From an uncultured Chthonomonadaceae bacterium (lineage in GTDB: Bacteria > Armatimonadota > Fimbriimonadia > Fimbriimonadales > Fimbriimonadaceae), in NCBI GenBank assembly GCA_946479035.1, contig CAMLDW010000013.1:1-53977 (forward strand): a stretch of DNA of 53,977 bases, read 5' to 3'. The notes under the pieces were generated by a model. That model searched no databases. It was not told the origin of the DNA and worked only from the letters and a program-made list of their open reading frames with translations. Positions 1-9,126 of the stretch are shown one piece after another; positions within the stretch are counted from its first letter, which is position 1, and every line of letters starts with the position of its first letter. The position numbers and the translations under genes are program-made.

Positions 1-1164
1 CAGCGGGCCGGAATAGTCTGGGATGTTGCTCTTGGGCGCGGGGCCGCCCATGCAAGCGTTGGCGAACTCCACGAAGTGGCCTGGGGACTCTTCGACGTCG
101 ACGCTCGGCAGCTCACCGCCGCCGACGATCTGCGTCGTCATCCCGTACTCGGCGGGGCTGTAGAGCGTCGCCTGCTCGCACACGATGAGGCTCCCGTTGA
201 CGTCGAGCTGCACGTCTGGCGCCAGGCCCTGCGGCGGGACCTTGCCGCCGTCGTACCAATAAAGGTTGAGGGGAGCGCGGCCCTCGCGCTCACCGAACTC
301 GTAAGTGACAATCGACCACGAGGGAAAACTGTCGTGGTTCGTGCCGGAGGTCTTCGCGCTGACGGCGATCGGGTCGCGCAGGTCGAGCGCCATGAACGGC
401 AGGTTCATGCAATGGCATCCGATGTCGCCTAGCGCGCCGCACCCAAAGTCCCACCAGCCCCGCCACGCAAACGGGTGGTAACCCTTGGCAAAGTGCCGGA
501 ACGGCGCTGGGCCGACCCACACGTCCCAATCGACGTTCTTCGGCGGATCAGGCTCCGGGAACGGACGGTCGACGCCCTGCGGCCACCATCCGCCGGCGCG
601 GTTGGTCCAGCAATGGACCTCCTTCACTCTACCGAACGCACCCTGTTTGACCAGCTTCGCCACCTTGCGCAGGTTCGTGCTCGCCGTGCCTTGGTTGCCC
701 ATCTGGGAGTGCACCTTGTTCTCGCGCGCGAGCGTTGCGAGCGTGCGCGCCTCGTGCACGGTGCGCGCCAGTGGCTTTTCGACGTAAACGTGCTTTCCGT
801 GCCGCATCGCAAGCGCAGCGGCGGCCGCGTGGTTGTGGTCGGGAATGCTGATGACGACGCCGTCGAACTCCTTGTGCATCGTGTCGAACATGACGCGGAA
901 GTCGGAGAACGATGCTGCGTGCGGGCGGGTGCTGAGCGCCTTGACGCGAGTGTCGAGGTCGATGTCCGCGATGGCCGTGACGATGCCGTTCTTGTCGGCC
1001 GACTCAATGTTCGAGCCGCCCCGGCCGCCAGCGCCGATGATGGCGAACCGCGGCTTGTTCGTTCCCTGCCCTGCCCTTGCTATATAAGGGAGTCCGAAGG
1101 TCGCGCCGACCACCGCAGCGGTCGATGCCTTGAGGAAGTCTCTCCGGGTCGTCTTTTTCGCCAT
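1..1164 (-). CDS. Gfo/Idh/MocA-family oxidoreductase, Tat-exported (3' end cut by window)
   Basis: The reading frame is open from an ATG at 1164 to the window edge (388 codons, no stop), so the C-terminus is missing. The N-terminus has a twin-arginine signal (TTRRDFLKAS) followed by a hydrophobic stretch ending in ARA, so export is predicted. A Rossmann motif follows (FAIIGAGGRGG, about residues 40-50), then the family's EKP motif (HVYVEKPLARTV, about 126-137) that carries the catalytic lysine. The later block GALGDIGCHCMNLPFMAL is typical of the large secreted Gfo/Idh proteins of Planctomycetes, Bacteroidetes and Armatimonadota, which act on sugars or cyclitols with bound NAD(P). The substrate cannot be told. 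Upstream on the minus strand lie a TATACT box and a GAGG Shine-Dalgarno about 8 nt before the ATG, so this gene has a normal leader. Confidence 0.93.
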   Translation of the reverse strand, partial: MAKKTTRRDFLKASTAAVVGATFGLPYIARAGQGTNKPRFAIIGAGGRGGSNIESADKNGIVTAIADIDLDTRVKALSTRPHAASFSDFRVMFDTMHKEFDGVVISIPDHNHAAAAALAMRHGKHVYVEKPLARTVHEARTLATLARENKVHSQMGNQGTASTNLRKVAKLVKQGAFGRVKEVHCWTNRAGGWWPQGVDRPFPEPDPPKNVDWDVWVGPAPFRHFAKGYHPFAWRGWWDFGCGALGDIGCHCMNLPFMALDLRDPIAVSAKTSGTNHDSFPSWSIVTYEFGEREGRAPLNLYWYDGGKVPPQGLAPDVQLDVNGSLIVCEQATLYSPAEYGMTTQIVGGGELPSVDVEESPGHFVEFANACMGGPAPKSNIPDYSGPL

Positions 1165-1215
1165 TCTGCGTACCTCGCCGGAGTATAGCCGGGGAGGCGC
1201 ACGGCGGATGCTTGC

Positions 1216-2649
1216 TCACCCTTCGATCTTCTTGCGCGCCTTCAGGTCGTACTTGTCGCCTGCCTTCAGCCTGAGATAGTCTGTCTCTCCAGCCGGCTTT
1301 GTGCGGTAGTCGTAGAAGAAGGCGTTCCCCTTCCCGGCCACCTCCGACTTCGTGCCGGCCACCACGATCGCGGTCCCTTCATCGAGCCCTATGCCGAGCC
1401 ACTCCGGATAGGCGGTCATGAGCTGCGTCATGTCCTTGAACCTGTCGCGCTGTGTGAAGTGCTGGTCCACCGCCGCGCCCGGAAGAAAGCCCAGCCCGCG
1501 CAGATAGCCCGGCGCGATGATGTCCGTGTTGCCGAGCGGGTCGCCGCGCGCCAGCAGCTCGGCCTGGATCGACGCGCCGGCCGAAGATCCGCCGATCGCG
1601 CCTCCGCGCGCAAGGACCTGGCGCATCAGGTCGTGCGCCTTGGTGTCCATGTAGCTGTCGACGAGGTTCCACTGGCGACCACCGCCGAACCAGACGCCTT
1701 TCGCGTCCTTGAGCGGCTTGAGGAACGTTTCGTCCTTGTCCGCCTTGTTCCGGTCCTTCGTATGGATCCAGGTCACGTTTTTGGCCCCTGCACGGCGCAG
1801 GTCGTCCACGAAAGAAGGCTCCGTCGTGATCTGTTCCGCCGATTCGCAAGGGACGTACACGATCGGCGCCTCCGGTCCCCCGCAGGCCGCGATGAACCGT
1901 TCTAGGAGGCCTTGCGGCAGTCCTCCGCCGCCCACGATGAAGAGCGTGCCGCTCTTGACCTCGGGAGTCGATGGGTTCTTGTTGGGAAACGGCGGAAGGG
2001 TTCGCTCGATCGCCCGACGCTCGAGCGCGATGAGGTCTGCAAGCGCCGACCCGGTGACCTCGACCCTATCCTCACCATAGCCCCCGCCGCCCGGAATCGT
2101 AAACGTGCACTCACCATGACCTCGCGCTGAGACCGTCCTGCCGTTGGCGATGAGCACGGCACCGTCTGCGATGCGCACTGTGACCGCGGTCTTTGACTCC
2201 CCGTCTTGCTGCGAGCCCTCTACCGAAACGGAGCCGAGCAGCCTAAGGAGGCCGTTGCCCTGCAACGCCCTCTTCGCCAGCGCGATCACCGCGCCGTGCT
2301 CCTTCGCATCGAGAAGAGCCTTGGCGACGTCCGCGCTCACCGGCGAAGTTCCGACCCAAACGGCCGCCGTGCCCACGATCTCGTCCGGCTTCAGCGAGGA
2401 CACGACGGTCGCCTGCGACACAGCCGACCAGTCCTCGCCCTTCGCCGGGAGCACGAGCATCTTTCCCCCTGCCTTGGAGGTCTGCAAAAACGCGGTTCGG
2501 GCATCGGACATCGCCGCGTCGCTCCCCCACACGATCACCGCGCCGTGGACGCTCGCCTGTGGCCAGTTCGGCTTTTGCTGCGTGAGCGAAAGCGCTACGA
2601 CCAAGAGCAATGGAGAGCCAAAGATGAGACGGCGCATCGTCAATACCAC
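1216..2649 (-). CDS. cyanophycinase-like peptidase (S51 family), secreted, with duplicated N-terminal domain
   Basis: 477 residues, starting with an N-terminal hydrophobic signal (RLIFGSPLLLVVALSL). The C-terminal half (about 234-477) has the S51/cyanophycinase layout: TLFIVGGGG, then YVPCES, then the nucleophile elbow AIGGSSAGAS with Ser356. Cyanophycinases cut cyanophycin to beta-Asp-Arg dipeptides; secreted homologues often have unknown peptide substrates. Residues about 35-215 look like a degenerate copy of the same alpha/beta fold (GAVIVWGSDA, GKMLVLPAKG) without the serine motif. The start is the GTG at 2649 because a TAGCAT -10 box lies exactly 6 nt upstream, giving a leaderless mRNA; the ATG at 2637 is the alternative. 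I see no cyanophycin synthetase nearby, so a dedicated cyanophycin role is not supported by context. Confidence 0.85.
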   Translation of the reverse strand: MVLTMRRLIFGSPLLLVVALSLTQQKPNWPQASVHGAVIVWGSDAAMSDARTAFLQTSKAGGKMLVLPAKGEDWSAVSQATVVSSLKPDEIVGTAAVWVGTSPVSADVAKALLDAKEHGAVIALAKRALQGNGLLRLLGSVSVEGSQQDGESKTAVTVRIADGAVLIANGRTVSARGHGECTFTIPGGGGYGEDRVEVTGSALADLIALERRAIERTLPPFPNKNPSTPEVKSGTLFIVGGGGLPQGLLERFIAACGGPEAPIVYVPCESAEQITTEPSFVDDLRRAGAKNVTWIHTKDRNKADKDETFLKPLKDAKGVWFGGGRQWNLVDSYMDTKAHDLMRQVLARGGAIGGSSAGASIQAELLARGDPLGNTDIIAPGYLRGLGFLPGAAVDQHFTQRDRFKDMTQLMTAYPEWLGIGLDEGTAIVVAGTKSEVAGKGNAFFYDYRTKPAGETDYLRLKAGDKYDLKARKKIEG

Positions 2650-2655
2650 TCTTCG

Positions 2656-2661
2656 ATGCTA
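2656..2661 (-). promoter_or_regulatory. predicted -10 box of a leaderless promoter (cyanophycinase-like gene)
   Basis: TAGCAT on the minus strand is followed by 6 nt and then the GTG at 2649, placing the predicted +1 on the start codon. There is no Shine-Dalgarno. The same geometry recurs at many genes in this window. Confidence 0.5.
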
Positions 2662-2670
2662 CCTGCGCGG

Positions 2671-3171
2671 TTATAGCTCCGGCTCTGAGAGCAGAGACGC
2701 GAGATCGAGCCGCTCAGTGACCATTTGCAGCCTGCCTTCGACGTCGTGCGGCCATTGCTCGCGAGGGCGGTCCCAGTAGAGCTCGATGCCGTTCTGGTCC
2801 GGGTCGCGCAGGTAAAGCGCCTCGCTCACGCCGTGGTCGCTCGCGCCGTCTAACGCGATTCCCGCCGATTGAAGCCGCCGAAGTGCGTCGGCCAGCGCGG
2901 CGCGGCTCGGATACCGGATCGCTGCGTGAAACAGCCCGGTCGTGCCGTGCGGCGGGGGCAGTCCGTTCTTGCTCGTCCATGTGTTCAGGCCGATGTGGTG
3001 GTGATAGCCGCCGGCAGATAGGAACGCCGCGTCCGTGCCGTAGCGCTGCGTCAACTGGAACCCGAGCACACCGCGGTAGAAGGCCAGCGAACGCTCGATG
3101 TCTGCGACCTTGAGGTGCACATGACCGATGTCCGTGCCTTCCGGGATCGGGCGCTCGCTCTGTGAAGTCAT
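2671..3171 (-). CDS. VOC-superfamily protein (glyoxalase / extradiol dioxygenase fold)
   Basis: About 166 residues from the ATG at 3171; a TTG at 3186 would add five. The paired beta-alpha-beta-beta-beta units of the vicinal oxygen chelate fold are visible: IGHVHLKVADIERSLAFYRG starts the first and TGLFHAAIRYPSRAALADAL the second. Likely metal ligands are His in GHVHLKV, His in HHIGLNTW and Glu in NGIELYWDRP, all present, so an active metal site is plausible. The sequence style matches the CatE-like branch often annotated as catechol-2,3-dioxygenase. The substrate is unknown and neighbouring genes do not suggest aromatic degradation. Confidence 0.85.
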   Translation of the reverse strand: MTSQSERPIPEGTDIGHVHLKVADIERSLAFYRGVLGFQLTQRYGTDAAFLSAGGYHHHIGLNTWTSKNGLPPPHGTTGLFHAAIRYPSRAALADALRRLQSAGIALDGASDHGVSEALYLRDPDQNGIELYWDRPREQWPHDVEGRLQMVTERLDLASLLSEPEL

Positions 3172-3280
3172 ACAAATAGAAGCCAAAACACTTTGCCGCA
3201 GTTCCGCTTGGCGGTGCTTGAGTGGGCCCTGGCTCGTCGCCCGACTTGCAGCCGCTCGGACACGGTCCCAACCCGAAAGG

Positions 3281-3286
3281 TAACCT
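3281..3286 (+). promoter_or_regulatory. possible -10 box of hutH
   Basis: TAACCT lies 8 nt before the hutH ATG at 3295. This would give a transcript with only about 2 nt before the start codon. Weaker than the 6-7 nt cases elsewhere in the window. Confidence 0.3.
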
Positions 3287-3294
3287 CTCCCTCG

Positions 3295-4797
3295 ATGGTG
3301 CGGCTCGACGGTGCGGTCGTTTCTTTAGAAGAGGTCGAGAGGGTCGCGCACGACGGCGAGCCCGTCGAGATCTCCGCCGTCGCCAGCTCCCGAATGGCGG
3401 CCTCGCGCGCCGTCATTGAGCGGATCATCGCTGAAGGGCGCACGGTCTATGGGGTCAACACCGGATTCGGCAAGTTGAGCGACGTCGTCGTGCCGCTGGA
3501 CCACCTGCGCGAGCTGCAGGTCAACCTCGTGCGCAGCCACGCGTGCGGCCTCGGAACCCCACTGAGCGAAGCGGAGGTGCGCGCGATGACGATGCTGCGC
3601 GCGAACGTGCTCGCGATCGGCCTGAGCGGCGCACGGCCGCTCGTTGCAGACCACCTCGTCGCGATGCTGAACGCCGGCGTGCACGCCGTAGTGCCCGAGC
3701 AGGGATCGGTCGGGGCAAGTGGCGACCTTGCGCCCTTGGCCCACCTTGCGCTCTGCGCGACGGGCGAGGGCGAGGCGGTCTACAAAGGCAAGCGCATGGC
3801 GGCTTCTGAGGCTCTGAAAGCAGCGAGGCTTGCACCGCTTTCGCTGGAACCGAAGGAAGGGCTCTCGCTCGTCAACGGCACGCAAACCATGTGCGCCGTT
3901 GGCGGCCTGGCACTAGCGCGCGCCCACCGGCTTGCGCTGCTCGCAGACGTCGCAGGGGTGATGACGCTCGAAGCCCTGCTCGGCACGCCTGTCGCGTTCG
4001 ACGAACGCATCCACGCAGCCCGGCCGCACGCTGGACAGACCCAGGTCGCGGCGCACCTTCGCGAGCTGATGCAAGGCAGCGAGATCAGGCAGTCCCACGT
4101 GGTCGGCGACCCGCGCGTCCAGGACGCCTATTCGTTGCGCTGCATCCCTCAGGTCCACGGCGCGGTTCGCGATGCGCTTGCGTGTGCGTGCGCCGTCGTC
4201 GAAAAGGAGACAGGATCGGCCACCGACAACCCGCTCGTCTTTGAGAACGGAGACGTCCTGAGTGGCGGGAACTTCCACGGCGCGTATCTCGGGCACGCGT
4301 ACGACTTCGCAGCGATTGCCCTCACGGACCTGGCGAGCATCTCAGAAAGAAGGCTCGACCGTTTGATCACTCCAGAGATGAGCGAGGGCCTGCCGCCGTT
4401 TCTCACCGCCAACCCCGGGTCCGGCAGCGGCTATATGATCGCCCACGTAGCTGTCGTGGCGCTCCTAAACGAGTGCAAAGTGCTCTCACATCCTGCCTCT
4501 GTCGACAATCTGCCGACGAGCGGCGGCAAGGAAGACCACGTCTCGATGGGAATGACCTCGGCGCTCAAGCTGCGGCGGATCGTCGACAACGCCGAGCGGG
4601 TGATCGCGACGGAGCTCATGGCCGCGGCTGAGGGCCTGGAGTATCGAAAGCCGCTCAAACCGGGGCCCGCCCTTCACAAGTGGTACAAGTCGGTTAGGTC
4701 GCTGGTGGCCCGTCTGGAAACCGACCGGCCGCTTGGCGCTGACGTGGAGAGGCTCGCGCTTGAAATCCGGGAGCGTCGGTTCTCCCCTGGCCGTTAA
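3295..4797 (+). CDS. hutH: histidine ammonia-lyase
   Basis: Deaminates L-histidine to trans-urocanate, the first step of histidine catabolism, in the cytosol. 500 residues from the ATG at 3295, the usual family length of about 500-510. An in-frame extension back to 3193 has no homology-like content and is left out. The MIO cofactor triad Ala-Ser-Gly lies at residues 141-143 in GSVGASGDLAPLAHL. Other family blocks are YGVNTGFGKL, NGTQTMCAVG, ATDNPLVF and ENMPT-like VDNLPTSGGKEDHVSMG near the C-terminus. It is the first gene of a plus-strand hut set. The small membrane gene after it begins 7 nt past the stop, which suggests co-transcription. Confidence 0.97.
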   Translation: MVRLDGAVVSLEEVERVAHDGEPVEISAVASSRMAASRAVIERIIAEGRTVYGVNTGFGKLSDVVVPLDHLRELQVNLVRSHACGLGTPLSEAEVRAMTMLRANVLAIGLSGARPLVADHLVAMLNAGVHAVVPEQGSVGASGDLAPLAHLALCATGEGEAVYKGKRMAASEALKAARLAPLSLEPKEGLSLVNGTQTMCAVGGLALARAHRLALLADVAGVMTLEALLGTPVAFDERIHAARPHAGQTQVAAHLRELMQGSEIRQSHVVGDPRVQDAYSLRCIPQVHGAVRDALACACAVVEKETGSATDNPLVFENGDVLSGGNFHGAYLGHAYDFAAIALTDLASISERRLDRLITPEMSEGLPPFLTANPGSGSGYMIAHVAVVALLNECKVLSHPASVDNLPTSGGKEDHVSMGMTSALKLRRIVDNAERVIATELMAAAEGLEYRKPLKPGPALHKWYKSVRSLVARLETDRPLGADVERLALEIRERRFSPGR

Positions 4798-4804
4798 GAG
4801 GAGT

Positions 4805-5182
4805 ATGAAGGTCCTTGCCGAGGCTCGTCGGCCCCTCGCGTCGCACGCCGCGTTCGTGCTGTTGGCGCTCGCGCTGGGTGCGGTCGCGGGATGGCTGGCC
4901 TGGCTCACAGACGAGGTCGTGCCCGCCGTCGCAATGGTGCTGCTGAGCACCGCGGTCCTTGGGTTTTTGCGTCCAAAGCTCAGCCCGTTGACCGCGCTGG
5001 TCGTAGGGCTCTGCGTGCCGCTGTTCTACGTCGTCAGCAGCGCGGTGGGCTATCCCACGAGGTTTCCTTCTGAGCCCGGCCCGTGGGCCTCGGCGGTCGT
5101 TTTGATCCCCGCCGCGTTCGGTGCCGCAGTCGGTGCCGGAGCGCGGCTAGTCGCAAACGAAGCGGCCTCCAACAGACGCTAG
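4805..5182 (+). CDS. small integral membrane protein within the hut cluster, unknown function
   Basis: 125 residues from the ATG at 4805, preceded by AGAGGAG very close to the start. Three or four hydrophobic segments are visible: about residues 15-35 (FVLLALALGAVAGWLAWL), 40-55, 63-80 (ALVVGLCVPLFYVVSS) and 96-115. No conserved family motif is recognised. It begins 7 nt after hutH and ends 24 nt before hutU. A part in histidine or urocanate handling is only inferred from position; three or four segments are too few for a classic permease unless it oligomerises. Confidence 0.7.
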   Translation: MKVLAEARRPLASHAAFVLLALALGAVAGWLAWLTDEVVPAVAMVLLSTAVLGFLRPKLSPLTALVVGLCVPLFYVVSSAVGYPTRFPSEPGPWASAVVLIPAAFGAAVGAGARLVANEAASNRR

Positions 5183-5194
5183 CGCGCCTGCGAC

Positions 5195-5200
5195 CATAAT
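5195..5200 (+). promoter_or_regulatory. predicted -10 box of a leaderless promoter (hutU)
   Basis: CATAAT followed by CAAGGC and the ATG at 5207; +1 would fall on the A of the start codon. hutU may therefore have its own transcript as well as read-through from hutH. Confidence 0.5.
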
Positions 5201-5206
5201 CAAGGC

Positions 5207-6856
5207 ATGGCGACAAAGACGCCGGTCCGCGCGCCGCGCGGGACCGAGATCAGTTGCAAAGGCTGGCAGCAAGAGGCCGCCCTGCGCATGCTGATGAATA
5301 ACCTCGATCCCGAAGTCGCCGAAAAGCCGGACGACCTGATCGTCTACGGCGGCACGGGAAAGGCGGCGCGCTCGTGGGACGCGTTCCACGCGATCGTGCG
5401 CACGCTCCGTTCGTTGGAGAACGACGAGACGCTCATCGTCCAGTCTGGCAAGCCCGTCGGCGTGTTCAAGACGCACGAGGGCGCGCCGCGCGTGCTCATC
5501 GCCAACAGCAACCTTGTGGGTAAGTGGTCCGACTGGGAGCACTTCAACGAGCTCGAACGGCGCGGACTGATGATGTACGGGCAAATGACCGCAGGCTCGT
5601 GGATCTACATCGGCAGTCAAGGGATCGTGCAAGGGACGTTCGAGACTTTTTCTGCGTGCGCGAAAAGGCACTTCGGCGGATCGCTGGAAAAGCGCCTCGT
5701 GGTCAGCGGAGGCATGGGCGGGATGGGCGGCGCACAGCCCCTCGCCGCGACGATGGCAGGCGCGCACTTCATCGGAGTCGAGGTCGACCCCGCACGCATC
5801 GAAAGACGGATCGCTTCCGGATACTGCGACGCGGTCGCATGGTCGCTCGACGAGGCTCTCGCCCTTGTTGAAAAGTCGAAAGAGCCACTGAGCGTGGGGC
5901 TGGTAGGCAACTGCGCCGACGTCCTCCCCGAGTTGGTCCGGCGCGGGATCGTCCCCGACGTCCTCACAGACCAGACCAGCGCGCACGACCCGCTCAACGG
6001 GTATGTCCCAAACGGAATGTCGCTCCAAGATGCTCTTGATCTGCGTAAGTCTGATCCTCGAACCTATACAGAGAAGTCGCTAAACGCCATAGGAGAGCAC
6101 GTGCAAGCGATGCTCGAGCTCAAAAAGAAGGGCGCGGTTACGTTCGACTACGGCAACAACATTCGGGCTTTCGCGGTGCAAGCCGGCGTCGCCGACGCCT
6201 TCGACATTCCAGGGTTCGTTCCCGAGTACATCCGGCCAATGTTCTGCGAGGGGCGCGGGCCGTTCCGATGGGCGGCGCTCTCCGGCGATCCGGCAGACAT
6301 CGCGAAGACAGACAAGCTTGCGCTTTCGCTCTTTCCGAAAGACGAGGTGCTGTCGCGATGGATGGCGCTTGCGCAGAAGAGGATCAAGTTCCAGGGCCTG
6401 CCCGCTCGGATCTGCTGGCTCGGCTATGGTGAGCGGGCCGAGTTCGGCACGGCCATCAACGACCTCGTGCGCGACGGAAAGATCAGCGCGCCGATCGTCA
6501 TCGGGCGCGACCACCTCGACTGTGGGAGCGTCGCGTCTCCTAACCGCGAGACGGAAGCGATGAAGGACGGCACCGACGCGGTCGCCGACTGGCCGTTGCT
6601 GAACGCGATGCTCAACACCGCGGCCGGCGCTTCGTGGGTCTCGATCCACAACGGCGGCGGCGTCGGCATCGGGTACTCGCAGCACGCGGGAATGGTGGTC
6701 GTCGCGGACGGAACCGTCGCGATGCGCGAGCGGTTGCAGCGAGTGCTGACGACCGACCCAGGCATGGGGATCGTCCGGCACGTCGACGCGGGGTACGACG
6801 TAGCGCGCACCTTCGCCCGCGACCACGGTGTGCGTGTCCCAATGAACGAAGTCTAG
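5207..6856 (+). CDS. hutU: urocanate hydratase (urocanase)
   Basis: Hydrates urocanate to 4-imidazolone-5-propionate, using tightly bound NAD+ as an electrophile; second step of the Hut pathway. 549 residues, the normal bacterial length of about 550-560. Family blocks include [14 protein letters not shown] (about 45-58), [49 protein letters not shown] (nucleotide-binding loop, about 164-184), [27 protein letters not shown] in the active-site region and [13 protein letters not shown] near the end. The ATG has no Shine-Dalgarno but has a well-placed -10 box, so leaderless translation is likely. It is followed by hutG after 109 nt in which I see nothing more than a TACAAT sequence at the hutG start. 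Confidence 0.97.
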   Translation: MATKTPVRAPRGTEISCKGWQQEAALRMLMNNLDPEVAEKPDDLIVYGGTGKAARSWDAFHAIVRTLRSLENDETLIVQSGKPVGVFKTHEGAPRVLIANSNLVGKWSDWEHFNELERRGLMMYGQMTAGSWIYIGSQGIVQGTFETFSACAKRHFGGSLEKRLVVSGGMGGMGGAQPLAATMAGAHFIGVEVDPARIERRIASGYCDAVAWSLDEALALVEKSKEPLSVGLVGNCADVLPELVRRGIVPDVLTDQTSAHDPLNGYVPNGMSLQDALDLRKSDPRTYTEKSLNAIGEHVQAMLELKKKGAVTFDYGNNIRAFAVQAGVADAFDIPGFVPEYIRPMFCEGRGPFRWAALSGDPADIAKTDKLALSLFPKDEVLSRWMALAQKRIKFQGLPARICWLGYGERAEFGTAINDLVRDGKISAPIVIGRDHLDCGSVASPNRETEAMKDGTDAVADWPLLNAMLNTAAGASWVSIHNGGGVGIGYSQHAGMVVVADGTVAMRERLQRVLTTDPGMGIVRHVDAGYDVARTFARDHGVRVPMNEV

Positions 6857-6965
6857 TCGCTCCGACCAAGCCCGGCGGTCACTGCTTCGTTGCACACCAA
6901 TCTCATTCTCATCCAGCGCTGATTCGTGTAGCCACGCACTCAGTTGGCGAGAAGATGCGCGTACA

Positions 6966-7904
6966 ATGCACCTTGTCTTGAAAGGACCTTTCGAAGACCC
7001 TCGATGGCCCCGCGCTTCCGCATGGCTCGCGGGCGATCACCTTGCTGCCCCCGTTGGATCTGTTGCAGTCCTGGGCGTACCCTTGAACAGATCCATCACG
7101 CCCGGATACTGTGACCTGGCCCCAACCGCCGTCCGCAAGGCGATGGCCCGCCTGTCCACGTTCGACCTCTCACGCGGGATCGATGCGCGCCAGCTCGAGG
7201 CTCGCGACCTGGGAGACCTGCCGATCGCCCACCTTTCGCCAGAAGAGGCGTTTAGCACGGTCCGCGATGCAGTCAAGCCCGCTGTAGCGGAGCACCCGGC
7301 GGTCGTCCTGCTCGGCGGCGACAACGGCGCAACGCGTCCCGGCCTTCACGGGCTTGGATTGCCGCTCGAAAGGGTCGGGCTCCTCACGATCGACGCGCAT
7401 CTCGACATGCGAGAAACAAAGGACGGGCTCCACAACGGGAACCCTGTGCGAGCACTGATCGATGACGGACTGCCCGGGACCAACGTCGTGCAGATCGGAC
7501 TCGCTCCGTTTGCCAATTCGATGGAATACGTCCAAGACGCGCGCGACGCAGGATCGACCCTAGTCCCGCTCGACGCCGTGCGCAAGAAGGGCCTCCCTCA
7601 GTTGGTCGAAGAGCACCTTGAGAGGCTTTCGTTCAAGGTCGATGCGATCTACGTCGACCTCGATGTAGACGTCCTCGACCGCGCGTTTGCGCCCGCCTGC
7701 CCCGGAGCGCGTCCCGGCGGGCTCGCTCCGCACGAGGTTGCGGCGGCCTGTTTCGAAGTCGGGCGGTGCGCCAAGGTCAAGGCCATAGATATCGTCGAGA
7801 TCGACCCGGAAAGGGAGCTCAACGATTGCACGTGCCTCGCCGCCGGGCAGTTCCTGCTCTCTTTCTCCTGTGGCCTTGTCGCAAGGCTCTCGACGCACGC
7901 GTAG
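6966..7904 (+). CDS. hutG: formimidoylglutamase, arginase family (Bacillus-type HutG)
   Basis: Hydrolyses N-formimino-L-glutamate to glutamate and formamide, the last step of the pathway. 312 residues of the ureohydrolase fold with two Mn sites. Metal-binding blocks: LLGGDNGATRPG (about 116-127), TIDAHLDMRET (about 141-151) and YVDLDVDVLDRAFAPACPG (about 225-243). The first reads GGDN where most arginases have GGDH; this matches, from memory, the B. subtilis HutG branch (GGDNS), as does the CPG..PGGL block, so I read it as a subfamily mark and not a defect. The ATG at 6966 overlaps a TACAAT sequence at 6962-6967, so the true start or the promoter is less certain here. Only 10 nt separate it from hutI. 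Confidence 0.9.
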   Translation: MHLVLKGPFEDPRWPRASAWLAGDHLAAPVGSVAVLGVPLNRSITPGYCDLAPTAVRKAMARLSTFDLSRGIDARQLEARDLGDLPIAHLSPEEAFSTVRDAVKPAVAEHPAVVLLGGDNGATRPGLHGLGLPLERVGLLTIDAHLDMRETKDGLHNGNPVRALIDDGLPGTNVVQIGLAPFANSMEYVQDARDAGSTLVPLDAVRKKGLPQLVEEHLERLSFKVDAIYVDLDVDVLDRAFAPACPGARPGGLAPHEVAAACFEVGRCAKVKAIDIVEIDPERELNDCTCLAAGQFLLSFSCGLVARLSTHA

Positions 7905-7914
7905 CAGGAAACTG

Positions 7915-9096
7915 ATGCCCGAGCTCACTGCCCTGACCAACTGCGGCGCCGTCCTCACAAACGCGGGGCCAGTAGTCAGAGACGCGTCCGTGCTCTTCCT
8001 CGACGCGCGCACAGTGGGCGTGGTCGAGGGGAAGCCGCCGAGCGACTTCAAGACCATCGACGTCAAGGGCCGGGTCGTCACGCCCGGGCTCGTCGACGCG
8101 CACACGCACGCCGTGTTCGTCGGCAGCCGCGCCGACGAGCTCGAGATGCGCGCCAAGGGCGCGACCTACCAAGAGATCGCAAATGCAGGGGGCGGCATCC
8201 TCTCCTCTGTCAGCAAGCTACAGAGCGCCAGCGACGACGACCTCTTCGCAGAGTCCAAGTGGCACATTGAAATGATGCTCAAGTGCGGGACGACGACTGC
8301 GGAGGTCAAGTCCGGCTATGGGCTCACGACCAAGGACGAGACCAGGATGCTGCAGACCGCCCTGCGGCTCATGCACGCGACGCCGATGGACGTCGTGACG
8401 ACGTTCCTCGGGGCGCACGCCGTGCCGGCGGGCACCTCGAAAGACCAGTACATGGACGCAGTCCTGGACGACATGCTCCCGCTGATCGCGGGCGCGCGAC
8501 TGGCCGAAGCGGTCGACATCTTCGTGGAGGAAGGCGCGTTCAACGGCGACGACGCGCGCAGGCTAGCGGCCGCGGCCAAAGCGCACGGGCTCGAACTGCG
8601 GATGCACGTCGACCAGTTCTCAACCGGCGGCGCGCAGCTCGCCGCTGAGCTGTGCGCTTCCACCGCCGACCACCTCGAACAGACCGACGCCAAGGGGATC
8701 GAAGCACTGGCGGCCGCCGGCGTCGTCCCGGTCCTGCTTCCCGCGTCAGTCCATTGCCTCGGGCTCAAGAAGTATCCGGACGCAAGGCGGATGCTCGACC
8801 TCGGAATGCCCGTGGTGCTGGCGACGGACTTCAATCCGGGCTCTTCTCCGACGCCGAGCCTTCCGTTCGTCATGTCTCTTGCCTGCAGCCAGATGGGAAT
8901 GACGCCGATGGAGGCGCTCGTCGCGTGCACGCTCAGCGCAGCGGGCGCCCTCAAGCGCAACGACACGGGAAGGATCGCGCAAGGCGCGCAGGCGGACTTT
9001 GTCGTCTGGGACACCGACGATCTGCGCGAGGTTCCTTACTTGGTCGCTTCGCCACTCGTGTGGGCCGTGTTCAAGAAGGGAGATCGGGTCTTATAG
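7915..9096 (+). CDS. hutI: imidazolonepropionase
   Basis: Amidohydrolase-superfamily enzyme opening 4-imidazolone-5-propionate to N-formiminoglutamate, third step of the pathway. 393 residues from the ATG at 7915, chosen because it follows AGGAA at a good distance; an in-frame extension to 7870 lies inside hutG. Metal ligands His-x-His lie in TPGLVDAHTHAVFVGSRADE, the product-binding block is TTAEVKSGYGL, a metal His follows in MHVDQFSTGGAQLAAELC, and the metal Asp is in LATDFNPGSSPTPSLP. With hutH, hutU and hutG this completes histidine to glutamate plus formamide. No hutC- or hutP-type regulator is visible in the window. Confidence 0.96.
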   Translation: MPELTALTNCGAVLTNAGPVVRDASVLFLDARTVGVVEGKPPSDFKTIDVKGRVVTPGLVDAHTHAVFVGSRADELEMRAKGATYQEIANAGGGILSSVSKLQSASDDDLFAESKWHIEMMLKCGTTTAEVKSGYGLTTKDETRMLQTALRLMHATPMDVVTTFLGAHAVPAGTSKDQYMDAVLDDMLPLIAGARLAEAVDIFVEEGAFNGDDARRLAAAAKAHGLELRMHVDQFSTGGAQLAAELCASTADHLEQTDAKGIEALAAAGVVPVLLPASVHCLGLKKYPDARRMLDLGMPVVLATDFNPGSSPTPSLPFVMSLACSQMGMTPMEALVACTLSAAGALKRNDTGRIAQGAQADFVVWDTDDLREVPYLVASPLVWAVFKKGDRVL

Positions 9097-9126
9097 CCTC
9101 GATGCCCGCGCGGATTGCGCCAACGG

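Noticed and set aside
475..1188. Long open frame on the plus strand opposite the first gene
   Set aside because: It mirrors the Gfo/Idh oxidoreductase on the minus strand, which has clear motifs and a Tat signal; high GC makes such mirror frames common.
7311..7346. HutG GGDN in place of GGDH as a damaged metal site
   Set aside because: As far as I recall, the Bacillus-type HutG branch carries GGDN, and the other metal motifs are intact.
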